In this document: one piece after another, positions 5,454 to 10,461 of the stretch
Layout of the letters: each line of letters starts with the position of its first letter
Position numbering within the stretch: position 1 is the first letter of the stretch
Assembly: GCA_937942105.1 (NCBI GenBank)
Contig: CALDFS010000229.1
Coordinates: 1-10,461 of the forward strand
Reading direction: 5' to 3'
Source of the DNA: an uncultured Ruminococcus sp.
Lineage (GTDB): Bacteria > Bacillota > Clostridia > Oscillospirales > Ruminococcaceae
Length of the DNA: 10,461 bases
Program-made: the position numbers and the translations under genes
Notes under the pieces: model-generated
What the model was told of the DNA's origin: nothing
Seen by the model: only the letters and a program-made list of their open reading frames with translations
Database searches by the model: none

Positions 5454-6224
5454 ATGGCTATGTTCTTTGAATTGCTTGCAAATATAGCTTCAAAGCTTCT
5501 GTGGTTCGCGCTTCACATTTCGGACAAAAACAACTTTCCAAAGCCGCTTTCGGCAAAGGAAGAAGCTGAGCTTTTTGCACAGCTCGCCGCCGGCGATAAA
5601 TCCGCCAAGGATAAGCTTATTTTACACAATATGCGGCTTGTTGCGCACATAGTTAAAAAGTATTATGTAAGCGGCGAGGAGCAGGATGAGCTTATCTCTA
5701 TAGGAACGGTTGGGCTTATAAAAGCTGTTGGCACGTTCAATGCAGAAAAGGGGAACAGATTCGCGGCATATGGTTCGAGATGCATTGAAAACGAAATCCT
5801 CATGCACTTCCGTGCCCTCAAAAAAACCGCGCAGGACGTCCACTTTGACGAGCCTATTGATACCGACAAGGACGGCAACCAGCTAACCCTAAAGGACATA
5901 ATCGCGGTGGACGGCGACATCTGCGAAGAGGTAGAGCGCAGTCTAAGCGCGCGCCGGCTATACAGCCTTATCGAAACCAAGCTTGACGAGCGCGAGAAGC
6001 TTATAATCGTTCTGCGGTACGGCTTATATTCTAAAAAGCCGCTCACCCAGCGGGAGGCGGCTTCACTTTTGGGGATATCCCGCAGCTATGTATCACGCAT
6101 TGAAAAAAAGGCAATAGATAAGCTGGCTGATGAGATGAAGGATGACGATGAAGACGATGACAAGGACAAGGACGATAAGGACGGCAAGGAAAATAAAGAC
6201 GATAAGGATAAAAAGAACAGATAA
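5454..6224 (+). CDS. sigK: RNA polymerase sporulation sigma factor SigK (pro-SigK)
   Basis: Late mother-cell sigma factor that directs spore coat and maturation genes. Residues 1 to about 22 form a hydrophobic pro-sequence (MAMFFELLANIASKLLWFAL), which in Bacillus is removed by the SpoIVFB membrane protease. Next come FPKPLS (28-33), region 2 with HNMRLVAHIVKKYY (58-71) and DELISIGTVGLIKAV (78-92), RCIENEILMHFRALKK (109-124), and region 4 with the helix-turn-helix LTQREAASLLGISRSYVSRIEKKA (197-220). The gene is continuous, with no intervening skin-like element. Residues 230-256 are an unusual tail of 13 Asp, 2 Glu and 8 Lys among 27 residues. The ATG at 5454 has AAAGG at 8-base spacing; the ATG at 5460 is also possible, with AGGG 9 bases away. 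It is monocistronic, ending at a strong hairpin. Confidence 0.93.
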   Translation: MAMFFELLANIASKLLWFALHISDKNNFPKPLSAKEEAELFAQLAAGDKSAKDKLILHNMRLVAHIVKKYYVSGEEQDELISIGTVGLIKAVGTFNAEKGNRFAAYGSRCIENEILMHFRALKKTAQDVHFDEPIDTDKDGNQLTLKDIIAVDGDICEEVERSLSARRLYSLIETKLDEREKLIIVLRYGLYSKKPLTQREAASLLGISRSYVSRIEKKAIDKLADEMKDDDEDDDKDKDDKDGKENKDDKDKKNR

Positions 6225-6227
6225 CTA

Positions 6228-6266
6228 AAAATCAAGGCTTACCAAGCATCGGCAAGCCTTGATTTT
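6228..6266. terminator. Bidirectional intrinsic terminator between sigK and tspO
   Basis: AAAATCAAGGCTT (6228-6240) and AAGCCTTGATTTT (6254-6266) form a perfect 13-bp stem with a 13-base loop, in which CC (6242-6243) and GG (6251-6252) can add two more pairs. U tracts lie in the stem ends on both strands. It begins 4 bases after the sigK stop and lies 14 bases beyond the end of the converging tspO, so it serves both. Confidence 0.88.
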
Positions 6267-6279
6267 ACGCGAAATCGCG

Positions 6280-6756
6280 CTATTTATTCAGCACCGCAAC
6301 TCCGACGTTAAGATACAGCGCAAACAGGCACCATACAAGATAAGGCACTAATAGCAGCCCTGCGGTTTTGTTCAGCTTGTAAAACTCAATCAGATTCGAG
6401 ATTACAAGCAGAATCAGCACTCCCAGCACAATTGCCGCTGCGGTGTAGTATTCAAACCGGAAGAAAACTATCGGCCAGCAGAAATTTACAAAAAGCTGAT
6501 AGCAGTAGGATTTAAGAGCGTCGTTGAATTTGTATTCCGATTTCTTGTAGATAAGGTAGCTCGCCACGCCTATCATCACATAAAGAATCGTCCATACGAT
6601 GGGAAACAGCCAGTCAGGCGGGGAAAGGGGAGGCTTTTCAAAATTCGCCTGGGTTCCGCCGGATAGTATGGTTGAAAGCCCGCCGACGGCTAAGGGTATG
6701 GCAATCGCGATTATAAGCATGACAATATTGTTCTTTTTGGATTTTGTATCAGTCAA
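6280..6756 (-). CDS. TspO/MBR family protein (tryptophan-rich sensory protein)
   Basis: Five-helix membrane protein of 158 residues, the usual TspO length. Family members bind porphyrins or related ligands; the bacterial role is unsettled. Membrane segments lie at about 11-31, 47-70, 82-100, 103-123 and 132-155. Signature residues are PPDWLFPIVWTILY (46-59), NFCWPIVFFRF (91-101, with Asn91 and Trp94) and the last helix YLVWCLFALYLN (139-150, with Trp142 and Asn150). The frame is open up to 6831, but TTG at 6756 is the start supported by the sequence: AAAGGA (6771-6766) lies 9 bases before it, and the protein then begins MTDTKSKKNN just ahead of TM1. Residues upstream of it would be unlike the family. 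It is divergent from queH; no clear promoter is seen for it. Confidence 0.9.
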   Translation of the reverse strand: MTDTKSKKNNIVMLIIAIAIPLAVGGLSTILSGGTQANFEKPPLSPPDWLFPIVWTILYVMIGVASYLIYKKSEYKFNDALKSYCYQLFVNFCWPIVFFRFEYYTAAAIVLGVLILLVISNLIEFYKLNKTAGLLLVPYLVWCLFALYLNVGVAVLNK

Positions 6757-6794
6757 AATAATCAGTCCTTTCAAGCTTATTTTATGTACAACTG

Positions 6795-6823
6795 TGGACA
6801 AAAATACATTTTGGTGATATAAT
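6795..6823 (+). promoter_or_regulatory. SigA-type promoter of the queH unit
   Basis: TGGACA (6795-6800), 17 bases, perfect TATAAT (6818-6823). Transcription should start near 6830, giving a leader of about 40 bases that ends in AAGGAG (6858-6863), 8 bases before the queH ATG. The leader is too short for a preQ1 riboswitch, and none is seen. Confidence 0.78.
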
Positions 6824-6871
6824 ATCTGCATAGTAACGGAGCAAATTATCCTGATTCAAGGAGTTGAAAGC

Positions 6872-7435
6872 ATGAATACCCTAATGCACATCTGCTGTGC
6901 GCCATGTTCCTATATGTGTATTGAGACTTTGCGCGCAGAAAATATAGATATAACCGGTCTATGGTACAACCCCAACATCCACCCGTTTCAGGAGTACAAG
7001 GCGCGGCGGGATACTCTTATTATGCACGCAAAAAGCATAGATATGCCGCTTGTTATGGTGGATGACTACGGTCTGCGTGAATTTGTGCGGCAGGTCTATC
7101 CGAATCTTGAAGACAGGTGCGGAAAGTGCTATGACATCCGGCTTGAAAAAGCCGCAAAATACGCCGCCGAAAACGGCTTTGACAGTTTTACGACATCCCT
7201 TCTGATAAGCCCGTATCAGCGGCATGAGCTGATAATTTCGGTAGCTCGGGAAAAGGCGGAAAAATACGGCGTTGAATTTTTGTACCGCGATTTCCGCCCT
7301 TATTTCCGCGAGGGTCAGCGCAAGGCTCGCGAAGCGGGGTATTACATGCAGAAATACTGCGGATGCGTCTTCAGCGAGGAAGAAAGATACGCTAAGCAGG
7401 TTAAACACGATGGAGCAGTACAGCTGAAAATCTAA
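6872..7435 (+). CDS. queH: Epoxyqueuosine reductase QueH
   Basis: Catalyses the last step of queuosine synthesis, reduction of epoxyqueuosine to queuosine at the wobble base of GUN-anticodon tRNAs. It is the non-homologous replacement for the cobalamin enzyme QueG (formerly DUF208). All cysteine motifs of the family are present in 187 residues: CCAPC at 8-12, CGKCYDIRL at 83-91 and YCGC at 162-165; the latter two lie around the TSLLISPYQ block at 108-116. These Cys residues hold the iron-sulfur and second metal centres in characterised QueH. Start choice is firm because of AAGGAG at 8-base spacing. It is first of three plus-strand genes behind one promoter, 18 bases before the RidA gene. No other queuosine gene is in the window. 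Confidence 0.95.
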   Translation: MNTLMHICCAPCSYMCIETLRAENIDITGLWYNPNIHPFQEYKARRDTLIMHAKSIDMPLVMVDDYGLREFVRQVYPNLEDRCGKCYDIRLEKAAKYAAENGFDSFTTSLLISPYQRHELIISVAREKAEKYGVEFLYRDFRPYFREGQRKAREAGYYMQKYCGCVFSEEERYAKQVKHDGAVQLKI

Positions 7436-7453
7436 AAATCAGGAGGAAAATCA

Positions 7454-7822
7454 ATGGGGAAAATAGAGAGATTTGATGTTAATGAAGATTGGGCGCATTC
7501 GGGAATCATAAAGGCCGGGGATTTTTATTTTCTGAATTACTGTGTCGGCAACGTAGGTCAGCCTATAGAAGCGCAGATAAACGGCGCTATAGATCAAATG
7601 GAACAGCGGCTTAAGCTGGTAGGTCTTGGGCTTGAGAACGTTGTGCAGATAGACTGCCTGTTCAGGGATGTGTGGAACATTCCCATAATGGAAAGCGTTA
7701 TTAAAAAGCGTTTTAACGGAAAATATCCGGTGAGAAAATCTATTCAAACTGAATTTGCACATGTCGGCGGAGAAAACGGCTTGCAGTTTCAGATGGATGG
7801 AATAGCTTATGCCGAAAAATAA
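7454..7822 (+). CDS. RidA family protein (YjgF/YER057c/UK114)
   Basis: Small cytoplasmic protein of 122 residues in the RidA/YjgF fold, whose best-known members hydrolyse reactive enamines and imines made by PLP enzymes. Recognisable parts are GQPIEAQINGAIDQMEQRLKL (35-55 region), GLGLENVVQIDCLFRD (57-72), and FNGKYPVRKSIQ (87-98), whose Arg94 is the conserved substrate-binding arginine of RidA. The C-terminal motif where RidA has an acidic VEIEA-like strand reads FQMDGIAYA, so it may be a RidA-like (Rid2-7) subfamily with a different or no deaminase activity. The ATG is preceded by AGGAGG (7441-7446) at 7-base spacing. It lies between queH and an SRPBCC gene in one transcription unit. Confidence 0.83.
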   Translation: MGKIERFDVNEDWAHSGIIKAGDFYFLNYCVGNVGQPIEAQINGAIDQMEQRLKLVGLGLENVVQIDCLFRDVWNIPIMESVIKKRFNGKYPVRKSIQTEFAHVGGENGLQFQMDGIAYAEK

Positions 7823-7845
7823 ATGAGTGGCAGGGGGATTTTAAA

Positions 7846-8244
7846 ATGACAGTATCAACAATAAAGGCGAGTTTTGAAAGCGAAATAGGCATTGTATGGG
7901 ACAAGGTTACGAATCTTAAAGACTGCTCTTGGCGGAGCGATTTAAGCTCGGTCGAGATACTCAGCGAGAATCAGTTTGTTGAACACGATAAAAACGGCTA
8001 TGCGACTAATTTTACCATAACATGTACCAAGCCTCTTGAACGCTGGGAATTCGATATGGATAACGGCAATATGAGCGGTCACTGGGTCGGAGTGTTCACC
8101 AAGGCAGGCGATAAGACCGAGATCGAATTCACCGAATCGGTAGAGGCAAAAAAGCTTATCATGAAACCGTTTGTAAAGGCATATTTGAAAAAACAGCAGG
8201 CGCAGTATATCTCAGATTTGCGCAAGGCTTTGCAAAGCAAATAG
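7846..8244 (+). CDS. SRPBCC family protein (START-like ligand-binding fold)
   Basis: A 132-residue protein with the helix-grip layout of the Bet v1/polyketide-cyclase-like SRPBCC superfamily. It has an opening strand (TVSTIKASFES), a short helix with VWDKVTNLKDCSWRSDL (17-33), a series of strands including HWVGVFTKAGDKTEIEFTESVE (79-100), and a long C-terminal helix (about 105-131, FVKAYLKKQQAQYISDLRKAL) that closes the cavity. Such proteins bind or transform hydrophobic ligands; no specific ligand can be inferred. AGGGGG (7832-7837) lies 8 bases before the ATG, and the gene is 23 bases after the RidA stop. It ends the queH transcription unit, with a terminator 21 bases downstream. The assignment rests on fold pattern rather than a signature motif. 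Confidence 0.76.
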   Translation: MTVSTIKASFESEIGIVWDKVTNLKDCSWRSDLSSVEILSENQFVEHDKNGYATNFTITCTKPLERWEFDMDNGNMSGHWVGVFTKAGDKTEIEFTESVEAKKLIMKPFVKAYLKKQQAQYISDLRKALQSK

Positions 8245-8265
8245 CCGATAAAGTAATATCACAAA

Positions 8266-8302
8266 AAACCCAAGCACCGTAAAACGTTCGGCGCCTGGGT
8301 TT
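8266..8302. terminator. Bidirectional intrinsic terminator after the SRPBCC gene
   Basis: AAACCCA (8266-8272) pairs with TGGGTTT (8296-8302), continued inward by GC and CCG pairing with CGG and GC, separated by two A-C mismatches. On the plus strand it is followed by GCTTTGTTTATT. On the minus strand it is followed by a clean run of U residues (complement of 8263-8268), making it stronger as terminator for the converging gene that stops at 8355. Confidence 0.82.
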
Positions 8303-8354
8303 GCTTTGTTTATTCAATTTTATACTTATTTCCAGCTAAAAAGTGTCTATAGAA

Positions 8355-9092
8355 TCAGTATAAGCTCAATAATGCCTGTTGATAAATATTTGTAACAGCA
8401 TAGTAATTCAGCAATGCAGGGTAGTAGTTTGCTGGATGGTAATAATCTATTACCAACGTGCGGCTGCCTGTGATAACGTTCGTATAATAAAACCAATTGT
8501 CACAGTGAATTCCATTGGGGCGAATTTCTTCGCTGTACACATGGTTCAGAGCGTCAAAGGCTGCTCCGCAGACTATGATATCCGGAACGATAATGCTAAG
8601 CTGTTTCTTAATCTCCATACTGTCGGCAAGGGCATACGCCTTGATTTCCCCATAGCTCGAGGATGGTTTGCCGTTGCTCTTTTTCAGATTTACTACTGCT
8701 ATATTATTGAACAGGCTTGTATTGCGCTCGTAGATATCAGGCGAATATTTTGCAATCAGGTTTTCATTGGTATTCTGTATCCCATAGGTCCACTCAATTA
8801 CCCTTTTCCAGATGGGGGACGACGGTCTTTCCCTCAGCAGTTCGGTTAAAGGCCAATCTTTATTTCCGCCATAAGCTTCCTTTAACACATACAGTATTTT
8901 CTTTCCGGGCTGATTGTTCCAGATATCATTGTTTACAATACCATCGCTGATGAAGACGTTTTTATGGTTGATATACACGGCTTTTTCGGTATTGCCGTCT
9001 GTATATCTGACTGTAACAGGCTCTTTGGTTTTCCACAGAGCCATCAGTTCTTCTTCTGTTTTGCATGATTTTATATCATCATAATAGCTCAC
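8355..9092 (-). CDS. Uncharacterised protein, possibly uracil-DNA-glycosylase-like fold
   Basis: I do not recognise a named family with certainty. The 245-residue soluble protein has no signal peptide or membrane segment. Conserved-looking blocks are KKILYVLKEAYGG (64-76), SSPIWKRVIEWTYG (91-104), NNIAVVNLKKSNGKPSSS (129-146), LSIIVPDIIVCGAAF (165-179) and TLVIDYYHPANYYP (212-225). The pattern of an early strand ending in a K/E-Gly loop, a central strand with PDIIVCG, and a late strand followed by His-Pro resembles the UDG superfamily (early nucleotide loop, late HPS/HPA motif), but the early motif is not canonical. Function is therefore open. The start is GTG at 9092 with AAAGGG (9105-9100) at 7-base spacing. 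It lies 46 bases downstream of a MutT-like NUDIX gene on the same strand, probably in one operon, and ends before a strong terminator. Confidence 0.72.
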   Translation of the reverse strand: MSYYDDIKSCKTEEELMALWKTKEPVTVRYTDGNTEKAVYINHKNVFISDGIVNNDIWNNQPGKKILYVLKEAYGGNKDWPLTELLRERPSSPIWKRVIEWTYGIQNTNENLIAKYSPDIYERNTSLFNNIAVVNLKKSNGKPSSSYGEIKAYALADSMEIKKQLSIIVPDIIVCGAAFDALNHVYSEEIRPNGIHCDNWFYYTNVITGSRTLVIDYYHPANYYPALLNYYAVTNIYQQALLSLY

Positions 9093-9138
9093 AGAATCAC
9101 CCTTTATTGATAGTGATGTCAGACAAAGCGACGATGTA

Positions 9139-9594
9139 TTATTTCAGCACCTCTACCCATTTATCGTTTTCCTTGTAGAAGAACTGTTCGCTGATGTCGT
9201 TATCCAAAAATACTTTGAGCATAATATCCATATTGCGCGCCAGCTTTTTATTCGAAAGTGAGCTTAAAGAAGTCCAGAATACCTCGCCCTCGTCGGAGGA
9301 TTGAAGCTTGCCTTCGTATGTAAATGTCTTGTATAGAAGTACGACATATCTTACGCCATCATCGCGCGTCCAGTCCTTGATACCGCACATTTGAAGCTTT
9401 GAGACTGTAAGCCCGGTTTCCTCAAAAACCTCTCGTATAACTGCGTCGGTAAAGGATTCGCCCTTTTCAACATGCCCGCCGGGGAAGGTGACGCCCGACC
9501 AGTCGGGGTCGACTCTGTCCTGCACAAGCACATTGCCGGTGTTGTCGCATACCATGCACATGTTGGTGAATATTACGCTTTCGGGGGTTCGCAT
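9139..9594 (-). CDS. NUDIX hydrolase, MutT/8-oxo-dGTP diphosphatase-like
   Basis: A 151-residue NUDIX enzyme with the complete box from Gly40 to Leu62 (GHVEKGE, then REVFEETGL), preceded by WSGVTFPGG (32-40). The opening TNMCMVCDNTGNVLVQDR and the PGGHVEKGES stretch are typical of MutT/YtkD-like proteins often annotated as 8-oxo-dGTP diphosphatase, which clean the nucleotide pool of oxidised guanine. The true substrate cannot be fixed by sequence. The ATG at 9594 is preceded by GGAAG at about 10-base spacing. It has its own promoter (9635-9664) and is followed by the UDG-like gene on the same strand without an obvious terminator between them. It is only distantly similar to the other NUDIX gene of the window. 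Confidence 0.88.
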   Translation of the reverse strand: MRTPESVIFTNMCMVCDNTGNVLVQDRVDPDWSGVTFPGGHVEKGESFTDAVIREVFEETGLTVSKLQMCGIKDWTRDDGVRYVVLLYKTFTYEGKLQSSDEGEVFWTSLSSLSNKKLARNMDIMLKVFLDNDISEQFFYKENDKWVEVLK

Positions 9595-9634
9595 TGATTT
9601 AATTCTTCCTTTCGTGTAAATCCGAATTTATGCG

Positions 9635-9664
9635 ACTATAATAAAATCACTTTCGTCCTGACAA
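9635..9664 (-). promoter_or_regulatory. Probable promoter of the NUDIX/UDG-like unit
   Basis: On the minus strand TTGTCA (9664-9659), 18 bases, TATAGT (9640-9635). Transcription should start near 9628, about 34 bases before the NUDIX ATG. The overlapping TATTAT is a less well-spaced alternative -10. Confidence 0.55.
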
Positions 9665-9723
9665 TTGAAAACTCATTCATAATAATCTGATATCATCCCA
9701 AAACGACCATTGCAAACATGCAA

Positions 9724-9737
9724 AAAGCTCAGGCTTT
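9724..9737 (-). terminator. Short hairpin with U tract after the phosphate transporter gene
   Basis: On the minus strand AAAGC, a CTGA loop and GCTTT are followed directly by TT, giving a 5-bp stem with a run of five U residues. It lies about 30 bases beyond the stop at 9767. The stem is short and AT-rich, so termination may be weak. Confidence 0.4.
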
Positions 9738-9766
9738 AGGCATATTCGCAACAGCCGCAAAAAAGA

Positions 9767-10461
9767 CTATTCCTCTTCCTTGGTAATAGGCAGAATATAC
9801 TTCTCAAAGTACTGCCTATAGTAATTCTTGAATTCATTCGATTCGGCGACGTTTGCAGTATACATATGCTCCTCGGCGTTGATATCATAACTATGCATAA
9901 CAGCAAATGCGATGTTTGAGCAGTGGTCGGCAACGCGCTCGAAATTCGTCAGCAAATCGCTGTAAACAAAGCCGGTGACTATTGTGCAGCTGTTCTGCGA
10001 AACACGCTCGATGTGGTTCGATTTGAACAGCTTGGTCATCTCGTCGATTACTTCCTCAAGCGGCTCAACCTTGGTGGCAAGGTCGCGCCGGCGCTCCATG
10101 AAGGCGGAGGTTGCAAGCGTAAGAATTTCGCCGGTGGCGTCTATAAGCAAGCTGATTTCCTTGGTAGCTTCGTCTGAAAATACTATCTTCTTTTCATTTA
10201 TTTCAGCGGCGGATTCGGATATGTTGGCGGCATGGTCGCTGAGGCGCTCAAAATCACCGATAACGCTCAAAAGCTCGCTCGATATGGCCTGCTGTTTATC
10301 ATCAAGACCGTTTTTACCTATTTTTACTATGTAGTTGCCGAGCTTGTCCTCATATTTGTCAATGACGTCTTCTTTTCTATATACTTTCTGATACCGCTTT
10401 TGGTCGTAATCTGATAAAAGCGAAATAGCACGGAGTACATTTTTATGAGCTTTTTTGGCCA
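9767..10461 (-). CDS. Na+/phosphate cotransporter family protein, C-terminal PhoU-like domain (5' partial)
   Basis: The cytoplasmic tail of a probable NptA-type Na+/Pi cotransporter. The visible 231 residues are all-helical with two PhoU signatures, GDFERLSDHAANISESA and, about 100 residues later, NFERVADHCSNIAFAV. These supply the E/DxxxD metal-binding pattern of PhoU repeats. A charged helical stretch upstream (AKKAHKNVLRAISLL, then KRDEVDIVKDKYEDKLGNYI) is what normally links the transporter membrane core to its PhoU domain. The frame stays open to the right edge, so the TTG at 10270 is internal and the start lies outside. A free-standing PhoU (about 220 residues) is less likely because the frame already exceeds that length, but the membrane part is not in view. 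The protein ends LPITKEEE. Confidence 0.82.
   Translation of the reverse strand, partial: AKKAHKNVLRAISLLSDYDQKRYQKVYRKEDVIDKYEDKLGNYIVKIGKNGLDDKQQAISSELLSVIGDFERLSDHAANISESAAEINEKKIVFSDEATKEISLLIDATGEILTLATSAFMERRRDLATKVEPLEEVIDEMTKLFKSNHIERVSQNSCTIVTGFVYSDLLTNFERVADHCSNIAFAVMHSYDINAEEHMYTANVAESNEFKNYYRQYFEKYILPITKEEE

Noticed and set aside
6794..6802. TGTGGACAA resembles a DnaA box.
   Set aside because: Single copy with a mismatch at a key base; it overlaps the -35 of the queH promoter and no origin-associated genes are present.
6757..6831. N-terminal extension of tspO back to an ATG at 6831.
   Set aside because: No family support and no Shine-Dalgarno at that ATG; TTG 6756 has AAAGGA at 9 bases. 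The upstream segment also overlaps the queH promoter.
6831..6871. preQ1 riboswitch in the queH leader.
   Set aside because: The leader is about 40 bases and shows neither the preQ1-I stem-loop nor its A-rich tail; queH is also not the usual controlled gene.
1..10461. CRISPR array, tRNA, insertion sequence, toxin-antitoxin or prophage remnants.
   Set aside because: No regularly spaced repeats, no cloverleaf-like segments, no transposase or integrase motifs, and all genes have ordinary chromosomal neighbours.

Overview
The window looks like an ordinary chromosomal segment of a spore-forming member of the Clostridia, probably from the Oscillospiraceae/Ruminococcaceae side. The main evidence is an intact, colinear gene for the late mother-cell sporulation sigma factor SigK with its hydrophobic pro-sequence. 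Supporting evidence is the Firmicutes-style Shine-Dalgarno sites, the YtrA-type GntR regulator with an ABC-2 exporter, and the clostridial order deaminase-tsaE-tsaB-rpiB. TTG and GTG start codons with good ribosome binding sites are common here. The species cannot be named from this sequence.

Layout, left to right. (1) 1-2042, plus strand: the end of a ComEB/dCMP-type deaminase (cut by the left edge), tsaE, tsaB and rpiB, tightly packed and closed by a hairpin at 2075-2106. TsaE and TsaB belong to the tRNA t6A machinery. (2) 2136-5186, minus strand: read 5' to 3', a GntR/YtrA regulator, an ABC ATPase and an ABC-2 permease form one operon under a near-consensus promoter buried in nested inverted repeats. 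Then, from its own promoter, comes a metallo-beta-lactamase-fold hydrolase that overlaps a NUDIX hydrolase by 11 bases. (3) 5454-6224, plus strand: sigK, with an unusual Asp/Lys-rich tail, ending in a perfect 13-bp hairpin shared with the converging tspO. (4) 6280-6756, minus strand: a TspO/MBR membrane protein. (5) 6872-8244, plus strand: queH (queuosine synthesis), a RidA-family protein and an SRPBCC protein behind one strong promoter, closed by a bidirectional terminator. (6) 8355-9594, minus strand: a MutT-like NUDIX hydrolase followed by an uncharacterised 245-residue protein that may belong to the uracil-DNA-glycosylase-like fold. (7) 9767-right edge, minus strand: the PhoU-like C-terminal part of a probable Na+/phosphate cotransporter.

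What works together: TsaE and TsaB in t6A formation; the GntR repressor with the exporter it probably controls and senses; and possibly the NUDIX/UDG-like pair in nucleotide-pool or base repair, which is a hypothesis only. Two tRNA-modification pathways (t6A and queuosine) occur in one window but in separate transcription units. I see no tRNA or rRNA gene, CRISPR array, insertion sequence, prophage gene or riboswitch. No gene-free stretch exceeds 300 bases; the longest is 5187-5453. I found no convincing new multi-gene system. The best leads are the UDG-like protein with its NUDIX partner, the nested operator at the GntR promoter, and the charged SigK tail.
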